64,000 nucleotides of DNA from positions 55,124-119,123 of the forward strand of contig JARNMJ010000007.1 in NCBI GenBank assembly GCA_029432795.1, given 5' to 3'. The notes beneath the pieces are model-generated. The model saw only the letters and a list, made by a program, of their open reading frames with translations, had not been told where the DNA came from and ran no database searches. This stretch comes from Pontiellaceae bacterium B12219 (GTDB taxonomy: Bacteria > Verrucomicrobiota > Kiritimatiellia > Kiritimatiellales > Pontiellaceae). Made by a program: the position numbers and the translations under genes. Of this stretch, positions 1 to 9,082 are shown in pieces (positions within the stretch are counted from its first letter, which is position 1; each line of letters opens with the position of its first letter).

Positions 1-639
1 GATGTGAAGTACACCACGAAGTCGGGCGAGGAAAAATCCATCAACGCCGATATCGTTCTGATGTCCGTTGGCCGAGCTCCAAACCTTGGAAACATGGGCT
101 TCGAAGAAGCCGGTTTGGATTTTGATCGTCGCGGTATTAAAGCAGATGATCAGATGCGTACGAACCTGCCGAACGTTTATGCCATTGGCGATGTGACCGG
201 TAAGTCGCAGCTTGCCCACTCCGCCACCCGGATGGGTGAGGTTGCGTTGAATACGATTCTTGGAAAGAAAGACCGGTTCCGCACGAATGCCATTCCGTGG
301 GCGGTTTATTCCATGCCGGAAATTGCCGGATGCGGTATGACGGAAGACCAGGCTAAAGCGGCCGGTCATAATGTGGAAAGTGCATCGTTGCCGTTGATTA
401 TGAGTGGCCGTTTCCTTGCTGAAAACGGAAAGAAAGGTCCGGGTTCGGTCAAAGTGGTGATCGATTCGGATACCCGGGCACTGCTCGGGGTTCACATGTT
501 CGGCGGAATTTGTTCGGAAATCATTTGGGGCGCAGCTGCCATGATTGAAGCCGAGCTGAGAGTGGAAGATGTTCAGGAAATTGTATTCCCGCACCCAACG
601 GTTGGGGAAGTCATGCGCAGTGCAATGTTTCAATTTTAA
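1..639 (+). CDS. lpdA: Dihydrolipoyl dehydrogenase (E3), 3' part only
   Basis: This is the C-terminal ~212 residues of a flavoprotein disulfide reductase; the reading frame is open to the left edge, so the N-terminal FAD and CxxxxC redox region lies outside the window. Visible are the second FAD-binding motif ([10 protein letters not shown]), the dimerisation domain and the HPTVGE motif near the C-terminus, whose His and Glu form the catalytic base of E3 enzymes. E3 reoxidises lipoyl groups of 2-oxoacid dehydrogenase complexes with NAD+. It lies 23 bp upstream of the fused E1 gene, which supports an E3 role rather than glutathione or mercuric reductase. The E2 gene is not in view and may lie upstream. 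Confidence 0.9.
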   Translation, partial: DVKYTTKSGEEKSINADIVLMSVGRAPNLGNMGFEEAGLDFDRRGIKADDQMRTNLPNVYAIGDVTGKSQLAHSATRMGEVALNTILGKKDRFRTNAIPWAVYSMPEIAGCGMTEDQAKAAGHNVESASLPLIMSGRFLAENGKKGPGSVKVVIDSDTRALLGVHMFGGICSEIIWGAAAMIEAELRVEDVQEIVFPHPTVGEVMRSAMFQF

Positions 640-662
640 CAGAATTAATTCAGGAGAAAAAA

Positions 663-3116
663 ATGCCTAAAAATCAAGTGATACGTCCCGAAGAATCCCG
701 TAAATCCGGTGAGATTACCTTCAAGCCGATTCCGATCAATCAGTACAAATCGGACTACAAGAAGGAAGTTAAGAAATACGGTAAAGAACGCCTTGTTAAA
801 ATGTATTACGACATGCTCGTAATCCGCGAATTCGAAACCATGCTGAACCAGATCAAGGTTCAGGGTTCCTACGAAGGTATGGAATACAATCACCCCGGCC
901 CGGCTCACTTGTCGATCGGTCAGGAAGCTTCCGCAGTCGGTCAGTCGGTTCACCTCGATACCGATGACTACATTTTCGGTTCCCACCGTTCACACGGTGA
1001 GATCATGGCAAAATGTCTTTCCGCTATCAGCAAGCTCGATGACGATAAGCTGACCACCATCATGGAAAACTTCTTCGATGGCGCGACACTGAACGTTGTT
1101 AAAGACGGTTCACAGGAAAATGTGAAAGACCTGGCAGAAGACTTCATCCTCTACGGAACGCTGGCAGAGATCTTTGCTCGCGAAACCGGTATTAATAAAG
1201 GTCTTGGCGGTTCGATGCATGCCTTCTTTATTCCGTTCGGCTCCATGCCTAACAACGCTCTCGTTGGTGGTTCGGCCGACATCTCCGTTGGTTCTGCGAT
1301 GAACAAGCTGATCAACCGCAAACCGGGCATTGTTGTTGCCAACATCGGTGATGCTGCAATGGGTTGCGGACCGGTATATGAAGGCATCTGGATGGCCGCC
1401 ATGGACCAGTATGCTGAACTCTGGGACAAAGAGTTCGGACATCCGCCGGTGCTCATCAACATCATGAACAACCAGTACGGCATGGGCGGACAGACCGTTG
1501 GTGAAACCATGAGCTACAAATTTGCTGCCCGTATCGGTGCCGGCATTAATGCGGATCAGATGCATGCAGAACGTGTTGATGGTTACAACCCGCTGGCTGT
1601 TGCGGATGCGACGGAACGTCAGAAGAAAATTCTGCTCGCAGGTAAAGGCCCGGCGTTGCTGGACGTGATTACCTACCGTATGTCCGGTCACTCCCCGTCT
1701 GATGCGTCTTCGTACCGTTCAAAAGAAGAAATGGAACTGTGGGAAAAAGCGGATTGCGTACGCACCTTCGGGGAATACCTCATCGAAAACGGAGCCATTA
1801 CTGAAGCAGATGCCGAAGCAATGAAAGCAAAGGTTGTCGGTAAGATCTCCAAAGCGATGAAACTTGCGATTGATGAAAAAGTTTCACCGTATTCCGACGT
1901 TAACCTGATTGAAAAGGTGATGTACTCCAACAGCAAGGTTGAAAAGTTCGACGATCGTGAGCCGGAACTTCTTCAGAAGCTGGAAGACAACGATCGCGTC
2001 AAAAAGCTGAAACGCAAACAGCGTTATGCGTTTGATGAAAACGGTCAGCCTTACAAAGCCAACCAGCTTTACACCTTCCGTGACGGGATCTTCGAAGCAA
2101 TGGCACATCGCTTCACTACAGACCCGACAATGATTGCGTACGGTGAAGAAAACCGTGACTGGGGCGGAGCATTCGCCTGCTATAACGGTCTGACAGAACT
2201 GCTGCCTTACCACCGCCTGTTCAACTCGCCGATTTCTGAAGGCGCGATTGTCGGAACGGCCTGTGGATATGCCATGACCGGTGGCCGTGTTGTCGCTGAG
2301 TTGATGTATTGCGACTTCATGGGCCGCGCCGGTGACGAAATCTTCAACCAGATTTCCAAGTGGCAGTCCATGTCGGCCGGCATTCTGAAAATGCCGCTGA
2401 CGCTGCGTGTATCTGTTGGTAACAAATACGGTGCACAGCACTCGCAGGACTGGACCGCAATGGTCAACCACATCCCGGGACTGAAAGTATATTATCCGGC
2501 GACTACCTATGATGCGAAGGGCATGTTGAACCTGGCATTGGCAGGAACCGACCCGGTTATCTTCTTCGAATCGCAGAAAACCTACGGTGTGGGCGAGCTG
2601 TTCGAAAAGGGCGGCGTTCCGGAAGGCTACTACGAAACTGAAGAGGGCGAACCTGCAGTGCGCACGCAGGGTAAAGACCTGACCCTCATCACCCTCGGTC
2701 CGGTTCTTTACAGCGGCATGAAGGTGGTTGACGAAATGAAGGAAAAGTACGGAATGGAAGTCGAATTGATCGACCTGCGTTTTGTCAATCCGCTGAACTA
2801 CGACAAGCTGGTTGAGTCGGTTAAGAAAACCGGCCGCGTGGTGCTGGCTTCCGACTCGGTTGAGCGTGGATCCTGCCTGCACAACATTGCCGGAAACCTG
2901 ACCAACCTGTGCTTCGACTATCTCGATGCGCCGCCGGTGGTAATTGGTGCGAAGAACTGGATCTCGCCTGCTGCGGAAATGGAAACCGATTACTTCCCGC
3001 AAGCCAGCTGGATTATTGATGCGGTACACGAACGTATTGTTCCGTTGCCGGGTCATGTGGTGAAGCATAACTACACTAACGGAGAGCTCCAGCGTATTAC
3101 GCGTTTGGGGGTGTAA
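663..3116 (+). CDS. Fused E1 alpha-beta subunit of a thiamine-dependent 2-oxoacid dehydrogenase
   Basis: At 817 residues this is an E1 alpha subunit (about residues 40-430) joined to an E1 beta subunit (about 480-800). Alpha-half marks are HLSIGQEA (~82-89), GSHRSHGE (~106-113), GGSMHAFF (~183-190) and the TPP/Mg motif running from GDAAMG (~230) to the NN pair at 270-271. The beta half has [10 protein letters not shown] and the [19 protein letters not shown] stretch typical of transketolase-like beta subunits. It decarboxylates a 2-oxoacid and acetylates the lipoyl E2. Pyruvate is the likeliest substrate given the sugar genes downstream, but a branched-chain acid cannot be excluded. Start supported by AGGAGA at 651-656. 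In many bacteria these are two genes. Confidence 0.88.
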   Translation: MPKNQVIRPEESRKSGEITFKPIPINQYKSDYKKEVKKYGKERLVKMYYDMLVIREFETMLNQIKVQGSYEGMEYNHPGPAHLSIGQEASAVGQSVHLDTDDYIFGSHRSHGEIMAKCLSAISKLDDDKLTTIMENFFDGATLNVVKDGSQENVKDLAEDFILYGTLAEIFARETGINKGLGGSMHAFFIPFGSMPNNALVGGSADISVGSAMNKLINRKPGIVVANIGDAAMGCGPVYEGIWMAAMDQYAELWDKEFGHPPVLINIMNNQYGMGGQTVGETMSYKFAARIGAGINADQMHAERVDGYNPLAVADATERQKKILLAGKGPALLDVITYRMSGHSPSDASSYRSKEEMELWEKADCVRTFGEYLIENGAITEADAEAMKAKVVGKISKAMKLAIDEKVSPYSDVNLIEKVMYSNSKVEKFDDREPELLQKLEDNDRVKKLKRKQRYAFDENGQPYKANQLYTFRDGIFEAMAHRFTTDPTMIAYGEENRDWGGAFACYNGLTELLPYHRLFNSPISEGAIVGTACGYAMTGGRVVAELMYCDFMGRAGDEIFNQISKWQSMSAGILKMPLTLRVSVGNKYGAQHSQDWTAMVNHIPGLKVYYPATTYDAKGMLNLALAGTDPVIFFESQKTYGVGELFEKGGVPEGYYETEEGEPAVRTQGKDLTLITLGPVLYSGMKVVDEMKEKYGMEVELIDLRFVNPLNYDKLVESVKKTGRVVLASDSVERGSCLHNIAGNLTNLCFDYLDAPPVVIGAKNWISPAAEMETDYFPQASWIIDAVHERIVPLPGHVVKHNYTNGELQRITRLGV

Positions 3117-3119
3117 AAG

Positions 3120-3183
3120 GTAACGAGTAATTCGTAATGCGTAACTTGTTTATAGTACGCATTACGAGTTACGTATTACGAAA
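3120..3183. repeat. Heptamer repeat array with inverted arms
   Basis: The gap between the fused E1 gene and the PHP gene is almost wholly 7-bp units: four GTAAnnn units on the left (gtaacga, gtaattc, gtaatgc, gtaactt), a short spacer, then units of the inverted type (ttacgag, ttacgta, ttacgaa). The arms can pair into a long imperfect hairpin. One of several heptamer arrays in this window. Confidence 0.8.
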
Positions 3184-3197
3184 TCAAAGGTTTTATC

Positions 3198-4499
3198 ATG
3201 GGTTATGAAGATCTAAACGCCTCCACGGTTGAAGCCCGCCTCGCTGCAGTTCGCGAGCTGGGTGAAGAGCGTTGCAAGCATGGTGTGAAACAGACTGAGG
3301 AAGTGAATAATCATGTTCACTCCATTTATTCTTTCAGTCCGTATTCGCCGACCATGATTGCGGTTAAGGCGGCGGAAGCCGGATTGCGTACTGTGGGCAT
3401 TATGGACCACGATTCGGTGTCGGGTTGTGCTGAGTTTCTTGCAGCTGCAAAAGTGGTGAACATTGCCAGCACGGCGGGTTGTGAAATCCGGGTGAATATG
3501 GATGACACGATTATGCAGGGGCGTAAAACGAATAACCCTGATGAACCGAATATCACGTATATTGCGTTTCACGGAATTCCGGCCGATAAGTTCGAGGCCA
3601 TGGAACGGTTTCTGAAACCGATTCATGAGGCCCGTATTCGCCGCGACCGTAAGGAAGTTGAAAGACTGAATCGGGTGCTGGCTGAACGCGGTGCTCCGCT
3701 GCTGAACTTTGATGAAGATGTCATGCCGATTTCGCAGGCGGCAAACGGCGGTTCAATTACCGAACGTCATATTCTTTATGCCCTGTCGCTCAAGTTGATT
3801 GAAAAATGCGGTAAAGGACAGCCGCTGGTTGATTTCGTGGAAAACGAAATGAAGATTGCGTTGTCCGGAAGTCTGCGGGATGTCCTGCTGGAAGTGTATA
3901 ATCCGCACTATGCCTATGACTTGCTCGGTGCTTTCAAATCTTCGCTGGTTCCGGAATTCTTCCTGCAATCGAGCTATGAAGAATGCATGACGGTGTATAA
4001 GGCGGTTGATTTCGCAAATGAAATCGGAGCCATTCCGGCGTATGCCTATTTGGGCGATGTCGGTGAGTCTCCGACCGGCGATAAGAAAGCCGAAAAATTT
4101 GAAGATGATTTCCTGGATGATCTGATTCCGGAATTAGCCAAAATCGGATTTCAGGCGATCACCTATATGCCGCCGCGAAACACCCGGGAGCAGCTGGCGC
4201 GTTTGCAGAAGTTGTGTAAGGAAAACGGCCTTATGGAAATCAGCGGGGTAGACATTAACAGTTCGCGGCAGTCGTTTAATTGCCCGATACTGCTCGAACC
4301 CGAATTTTTGCATTTGGCCGATGCGGCCTGGGCATTGATTGCCCACGAAAAGCTGGCGGCGCAGGATCCGAAACTGGCATTGTTCAGCCCGGAAAATCCG
4401 ATGGCCTCTTTGAGTCTGGATGAACGGATTGCCAAGTACGCGGATATTGGAAAACGTATGGACCACACTAAACCCGAAAAGGCGGTTGAATTACTATGA
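3198..4499 (+). CDS. PHP-domain protein, probable metal-dependent hydrolase
   Basis: A 433-residue protein with polymerase-and-histidinol-phosphatase motifs: NNHVHSIYSFSPYSP (~37-51, HxH motif I), GIMDHDSVSG (~68-77, motif II) and GCEIRV (motif III). PHP domains bind two or three metal ions and usually cleave phosphoesters. The usual final GSDxH motif appears instead as SGVDINSS near the C-terminus, so the last metal ligand may differ. The exact substrate is unknown. The stop overlaps the start of the SDR gene by 4 bp (ATGA), so the two are translationally coupled and a role in the same sugar-phosphate route is likely, for example dephosphorylation of an intermediate. Start ATG is preceded by AAAGG. 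Confidence 0.75.
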   Translation: MGYEDLNASTVEARLAAVRELGEERCKHGVKQTEEVNNHVHSIYSFSPYSPTMIAVKAAEAGLRTVGIMDHDSVSGCAEFLAAAKVVNIASTAGCEIRVNMDDTIMQGRKTNNPDEPNITYIAFHGIPADKFEAMERFLKPIHEARIRRDRKEVERLNRVLAERGAPLLNFDEDVMPISQAANGGSITERHILYALSLKLIEKCGKGQPLVDFVENEMKIALSGSLRDVLLEVYNPHYAYDLLGAFKSSLVPEFFLQSSYEECMTVYKAVDFANEIGAIPAYAYLGDVGESPTGDKKAEKFEDDFLDDLIPELAKIGFQAITYMPPRNTREQLARLQKLCKENGLMEISGVDINSSRQSFNCPILLEPEFLHLADAAWALIAHEKLAAQDPKLALFSPENPMASLSLDERIAKYADIGKRMDHTKPEKAVELL

Positions 4500-5569
4500 A
4501 AACACTTGGAATTGCACCTCAGTTGAGAGGCCTGTCATTTGACGGGGAAAAGGGCGATATTGTTATCTCCCGTAAAACGATTGATCAGCCGGAACTTACC
4601 TGCACGGTTGATACACTGGCAGAAAAATTTACCAAAGGTACGCGCTCTGTCGTGGTGGAAGGCGTCGGCGGATTTCTGCTGGGCGAAGATTATGATGATG
4701 CATTGAACGGCACTTCCAATGCCCGGAAAGTTACGGGGCGTGCCGGTGTGGTTAATAACAAAGTCTGTGTTGTAACCGGTGGTGCGCAGGGCTTCGGTGA
4801 AGGCATTGTTCGTTCGCTGATTGCGGAAGGCGCACTGGTCTTTATTGCCGATATGAATGTGGACGGTGCAAAACGTCTTGCCGGCGAATTGAACGAGCAG
4901 GCGGGTCGTACCGTTGCATTCGGCGTTGCAGTTAATGTGACCGATGAAGAGTCCGTGCTGAAAATGGTTGGCGAAGTGGTGGATACCGTAGGTGGAATCG
5001 ACTTGTTTGTCAGCAATGCCGGCGTGCTTAAAGCGGGTAGCGTGAAGGAAATGTCGCTGAAGGATTTTGAATTCGTCACGGATGTAAACTATATCGGCTT
5101 TTTCCTTTGCACGAAGCATGTTGCTCCGGTGATGGAAGCCATGAACAAACCGACCGGAAATTATTTCACCGATATTGTTACCGTGAGTTCCAAGTCGGCC
5201 TTGGAAGGATCCAACAAAAACGGCGCCTATGCCGGTTCGAAATTCGGGTCTGTTGGTCTGGTGCAGAGCTTTGCCAAAGAACTGGTTGCAGATAACACCA
5301 AAGTGAACACGGTTTGTCCCGGGAACTTTTTCGATGGACCGCTTTGGAGTGATCCGGATCGGGGCCTGTTCGTGCAGTATTTAAACACCGGAAAAGTTCC
5401 GGGAGCAAAAACTGTTGAAGATGTTAAGCGGTTCTACGAAGCGCAGGTTCCAATGAACCGGGGTTGCGATGGTGCAGACGTCACGAAAGCGATTCTCTAT
5501 TCCGTGGAACAGAAATATGAAACAGGCCAGGCCATCCCCGTTACCGGTGGACAGGTCATGTTGAACTGA
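4496..5569 (+). CDS. Short-chain dehydrogenase, sorbitol-6-phosphate dehydrogenase-like, with N-terminal extension
   Basis: A 357-residue SDR. The Rossmann domain begins near residue 88, with TGGAQGFG (94-101), an acidic residue after strand 2 (FIADMN) pointing to NAD, SNAGVL, and the catalytic Ser, Tyr and Lys in SSKSALEGS and AYAGSK (Tyr ~245, Lys ~249). The catalytic region and the C-terminal PMNRGCD and TGQAIPVTGGQVML stretches resemble SrlD, which oxidises D-glucitol 6-phosphate to fructose 6-phosphate. The first ~85 residues are not part of an SDR fold and are unidentified; they may be a remnant of an aldolase-type partner domain. It overlaps the PHP gene and precedes a SorE-like gene, the same functional pair as in L-sorbose operons. 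Confidence 0.75.
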   Translation: MKTLGIAPQLRGLSFDGEKGDIVISRKTIDQPELTCTVDTLAEKFTKGTRSVVVEGVGGFLLGEDYDDALNGTSNARKVTGRAGVVNNKVCVVTGGAQGFGEGIVRSLIAEGALVFIADMNVDGAKRLAGELNEQAGRTVAFGVAVNVTDEESVLKMVGEVVDTVGGIDLFVSNAGVLKAGSVKEMSLKDFEFVTDVNYIGFFLCTKHVAPVMEAMNKPTGNYFTDIVTVSSKSALEGSNKNGAYAGSKFGSVGLVQSFAKELVADNTKVNTVCPGNFFDGPLWSDPDRGLFVQYLNTGKVPGAKTVEDVKRFYEAQVPMNRGCDGADVTKAILYSVEQKYETGQAIPVTGGQVMLN

Positions 5570-5625
5570 GTTAGATAAAACGAAAACTGACGATTAACTG
5601 AAAACGTTATCTGGAGAATGAAATT

Positions 5626-6897
5626 ATGAAAACAAAAGCAGTTAGACTTTACGGCGAAAAGGATTTGCGGTTGGAGGAGTTTGAACTTCCGGCCATTAAG
5701 GAAAATGAAATCCTGGCCAAAATTATATCCGATTCCATCTGCATGTCGTCCTACAAGGCGTCGTCGCAGGGCACAAAGCATAAACGCATCCCCAATGACG
5801 TTGCTGATAATCCAATTATTATCGGACACGAGTTCTGCGGTGAAATCGTTGAGGTCGGCGGCAGTTGGACGGATCAATTTAAAGCAGGCGATAAATTTTC
5901 CATTCAGCCTGCAATCAACTATGAAGATGGTCCGGTTGGCATGCTTTCCGCTCCGGGGTATTCCTACAAGTATATCGGCGGCGATTCGCAGTACGTGATC
6001 ATTCCGGCCGAAGTCATGGAGCAGGACTGCCTGCTGCCGTTCAATGGCGAAGCCTACTACCACGGTTCACTTGCTGAGCCGATGTCCTGCATCGTCGGTG
6101 GATTCCATGCCAACTATCACACCAAGCCGGGTAGCTATGTTCATGAAATGGGCATTGTTGAAGGTGGCGCCATGGCGCTGTTGGCCGGTGTTGGTCCGAT
6201 GGGACTTGGCGCGATTGACTATGCGATTCATTGCGACCGCAAACCCGGTCTGCTTGTGGTCACTGATATCGACAGCGCTCGTCTTGAACGCGCCGCTTCG
6301 ATCTACACTGTGGAAGAAGCCAAAGCGAACGGTGTTGAGTTGGTTTATGTGAACACGGCTGAAGAGGGCAAAGGTATTGATTACCTCAAGTCGCTCACCC
6401 CCAAAGGCGAAGGCTTCAACGATGTCTTTGTTTATGCGCCGGTTCGCCCGGTTATTGAGCAGGCCGATAAGCTGCTGGCATTCGATGGCTGTTTGAACTT
6501 TTTTGCCGGCCCGACCAATCCCGAGTTTGTGGCGGAGTTTAACTTCTACAATGTGCACTATGCGGCCACACACGTAGTGGGAACCAGCGGCGGTAATACC
6601 GACGACATGATTGAATCGCTCAAAATGATGGAAGCGGGCAAGCTGAATCCGTCTACGATGGTTACGCATGTTGGCGGCCTGGATGCGGTTATCGAAACCA
6701 CACTGAATCTGCCGAATATTCCCGGCGGAAAGAAATTGGTCTATAACAACGTCAGCATGCCGTTGGTTGCCCTCAATGACCTCAAAGGTATGGAAGGTGA
6801 GCTGTATCAAGGTCTGGCTGAAATCGTTGAAAAAGCGAACGGCCTTTGGAGTGCGGAAGCCGAACAGTATCTGCTGGCGAACGCGCCTTCTATTTAG
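5626..6897 (+). CDS. Zinc-dependent medium-chain dehydrogenase, L-sorbose-1-phosphate reductase (SorE)-like
   Basis: 423 residues. The first lines match the GroES-like domain of medium-chain dehydrogenases: a Cys ligand in DSICMSSYK and the PIIIGHEFCGE motif with the His-Glu pair. The cofactor region contains GVGPMGLGAIDYA. From memory, stretches such as HEFCGEI, CLNFFAGP, VGTSGGNTDDM and GGKKLVY match Klebsiella SorE, which interconverts L-sorbose 1-phosphate and D-glucitol 6-phosphate. It sits 56 bp after an SrlD-like gene and 9 bp before pyrophosphatase, in an apparent operon with an FGGY kinase. RBS CTGGAGA at 5610-5616. The actual substrate could be another ketose 1-phosphate. Confidence 0.78.
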   Translation: MKTKAVRLYGEKDLRLEEFELPAIKENEILAKIISDSICMSSYKASSQGTKHKRIPNDVADNPIIIGHEFCGEIVEVGGSWTDQFKAGDKFSIQPAINYEDGPVGMLSAPGYSYKYIGGDSQYVIIPAEVMEQDCLLPFNGEAYYHGSLAEPMSCIVGGFHANYHTKPGSYVHEMGIVEGGAMALLAGVGPMGLGAIDYAIHCDRKPGLLVVTDIDSARLERAASIYTVEEAKANGVELVYVNTAEEGKGIDYLKSLTPKGEGFNDVFVYAPVRPVIEQADKLLAFDGCLNFFAGPTNPEFVAEFNFYNVHYAATHVVGTSGGNTDDMIESLKMMEAGKLNPSTMVTHVGGLDAVIETTLNLPNIPGGKKLVYNNVSMPLVALNDLKGMEGELYQGLAEIVEKANGLWSAEAEQYLLANAPSI

Positions 6898-6906
6898 GAC
6901 CGCAAT

Positions 6907-7518
6907 ATGGCCTTTCCAAAAACATTCTATCGCTGGCGGCCGCATCCCTGGCATGGCCTTGGTCTTGGCAGTAATGCGCCTGATGTGGTGAATGCGTATA
7001 TTGAGATGACGCCGTTCGATGCCGTAAAATACGAGGTCGATAAGTCGACCGGGTATTTGCGGGTCGATCGGCCGCAGCTCACGTCATCAATGGCTCCGAT
7101 GCTGTATGGTTTTGTGCCGCGCACCTATTGCGGTGCGCAGGTGCAGGCATTGTCTCCTAAGTCTGAACACGGCGATGGAGATCCGCTCGATATCTGCGTG
7201 ATTACCGAGCGGCCGATCAGCCGGGGCGAAGTCATTCTTCGTGCCCGCGTGGTTGGCGGAGTGCAGATGATTGATGGCGGAAAGGCCGATGATAAGATTA
7301 TTGCGGTTTTACACGAAGACCGCTTCTGGGCTGATATTAATGATATTTCTCAGGTTCCGGAAGCATTAATCGATAGGCTTCATCACTACTTTGAAACCTA
7401 TAAATCCACACCCAGTGGTGACGCTGATGTGCAGATTGTCGAGCGCTACGGAGCAAAGCGCGCCAAGGAAGTGATCAAGGCCGCCTGCATTGATTATGAA
7501 GAGGCGTACGGGGGATAA
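6907..7518 (+). CDS. ppa: Inorganic pyrophosphatase, family I
   Basis: 203 residues with the family I signature DGDPLDICV (~88-96) and further acidic metal ligands, including DGGKADDKI and EDRFW. It hydrolyses pyrophosphate to two phosphates with Mg2+ and makes pyrophosphate-yielding reactions irreversible. It is somewhat longer than the ~175-residue E. coli enzyme, mainly at the N-terminus. It begins 9 bp after the SorE-like gene, so it is likely co-transcribed with the sugar genes. No good Shine-Dalgarno is visible, so it may depend on coupling to the upstream gene. Confidence 0.9.
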   Translation: MAFPKTFYRWRPHPWHGLGLGSNAPDVVNAYIEMTPFDAVKYEVDKSTGYLRVDRPQLTSSMAPMLYGFVPRTYCGAQVQALSPKSEHGDGDPLDICVITERPISRGEVILRARVVGGVQMIDGGKADDKIIAVLHEDRFWADINDISQVPEALIDRLHHYFETYKSTPSGDADVQIVERYGAKRAKEVIKAACIDYEEAYGG

Positions 7519-7600
7519 ATGCTCATGGAAGCTTTGATTCCAGGAGCGATTATTGCAGAGTGAATATTGGAAATTAATCGAGAGTATTCGGGGGTTAGAT

Positions 7601-9058
7601 ATGGGAAAGCATTATTTGGCAGTAGACCTGGGGGCATCCAGCGGTCGAACAATTGTGGGCACGCTGGAAGACGGGAAACTGACGCTGAAAGAAATGAATC
7701 GTTTCTGGAACGGGCCAACGGAAATACGTGGCACGCTGCATTGGGACTTTGTTCATCTCTTCCGCAATATCAAGGAAGGTATTGCTCTTGCAAAAAAAGA
7801 ATTCGGAGATGGTCTGGTTTCGATGGGAATCGATACGTGGGGGGTAGACTTCGGGCTGTTTGATTCCGATGGAAAACTGCTGCGTAATCCGGTGAACTAC
7901 CGCGACAGCCGCACGGTCGGTATGTTCGATAAGGTATTCAGCCTCGTTCCGAAGGAAGAGGTATTTGCGCAGACCGGCATTCAGTTCATGGAACTGAATA
8001 CACTTTTTCAACTGATGTCGCTTTCGCTGGAAGATTCGTTTCAATATCGCAGTGCCACCAAGCTTCTGTTTTCTCCCGATCTGCTGGGCTATTGGCTGAC
8101 CGGCAATATGGTCGCCGAACGCAGTATTGCCAGCACATCCCAATTCTACAATCCGGCCACGAAAGACTGGGCCTACGATCTACTGAAAAAACTGAATATC
8201 CGCACCGATATTTTACCTGATCTGGTTGATCCGGGAACGGTACTCGGTGAAACCGATGGGCTCCCGGTTATTTCTGTGGGTGGACATGATACAGCCAGTG
8301 CTTTTGCGGCGGTTCCGGTTAAAGAAGGTGAGCATTGTGCATTCCTCAGTTCCGGCACGTGGTCATTGCTGGGAACAGAATTGCCGGAACCGGTGATTAA
8401 TGAGGCTTCGCTTGCGGCCAACTTTACCAATGAGGTTGGTGTGTGTGGCACGGTACGTTTCCTGAAAAGCCTTTCCGGACTCTGGATGATTCAGGAGCTG
8501 CGCCGGAATTGGAATGAACAGGATTACGACTATTCCTGGGCTGCGATGGAGCACATGGCTTTGGACGCGAAACCGTTTGAATTCTTTGTGGATCCGAGCG
8601 ATGAACTGTTTCTGGCACCGGGCGATATGCCCGGCCGCATTCAGGATTATTGTGAGCGCACGGGGCAGGCCCGGCCGGAAACCCACGCCCAGATTCTGCG
8701 CGCAGCATACGAAGGGCTTGCCTTACTCTACGCGAGCGTTTATGAATCTCTGGAACAAGTTACGGGGCGTACGTTGGATACGCTTCGCATCGTAGGCGGT
8801 GGATGCCGGGATACCTTATTGGATCAGTTGGCTTCCAATGCAACAGGACGCAAGGTAATCACCGGGCCGACTGAAGCAACGGCCACCGGAAATCTGATTA
8901 TGCAGATGCTGGCGATGGGCGATATCCAATCATTGGAAGAAGGTCGGGAAATTATCCGGAACTCTTTTGCGGAAGAAACGCGGGAATTCGAACCGCAGGA
9001 TTCCGAAGATTGGAAAAACAGTTTAACAATATGGCGCAGCATCTGTCGCGCCAGCTAA
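7601..9058 (+). CDS. FGGY-family carbohydrate kinase, rhamnulokinase type
   Basis: 485 residues from the ATG at 7601, which is preceded by a GGGGG run; the frame opens upstream at 7553 but that start would add 16 unconserved residues. Motifs are VDLGASSGRTIVG (phosphate-1 loop), DTWGVDFGLFD, GGHDTASAFAAVP and the C-terminal RIVGGGCRD with GPTEATATGN, all as in RhaB. Rhamnulokinases phosphorylate L-rhamnulose, and sometimes L-fuculose or other ketoses, on O-1. No rhamnose isomerase or dedicated aldolase is nearby, while SorE-like and SrlD-like dehydrogenases are, so the substrate may be another ketose. The gene lies 24 bp upstream of transketolase. Confidence 0.85.
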   Translation: MGKHYLAVDLGASSGRTIVGTLEDGKLTLKEMNRFWNGPTEIRGTLHWDFVHLFRNIKEGIALAKKEFGDGLVSMGIDTWGVDFGLFDSDGKLLRNPVNYRDSRTVGMFDKVFSLVPKEEVFAQTGIQFMELNTLFQLMSLSLEDSFQYRSATKLLFSPDLLGYWLTGNMVAERSIASTSQFYNPATKDWAYDLLKKLNIRTDILPDLVDPGTVLGETDGLPVISVGGHDTASAFAAVPVKEGEHCAFLSSGTWSLLGTELPEPVINEASLAANFTNEVGVCGTVRFLKSLSGLWMIQELRRNWNEQDYDYSWAAMEHMALDAKPFEFFVDPSDELFLAPGDMPGRIQDYCERTGQARPETHAQILRAAYEGLALLYASVYESLEQVTGRTLDTLRIVGGGCRDTLLDQLASNATGRKVITGPTEATATGNLIMQMLAMGDIQSLEEGREIIRNSFAEETREFEPQDSEDWKNSLTIWRSICRAS

Positions 9059-9082
9059 TCAACTAATAGGGATAGATAAATA

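Noticed and set aside
4690..5119. Two overlapping minus-strand open frames opposite the SDR gene
   Set aside because: No family pattern, no ribosome site; shadows of the coding strand.
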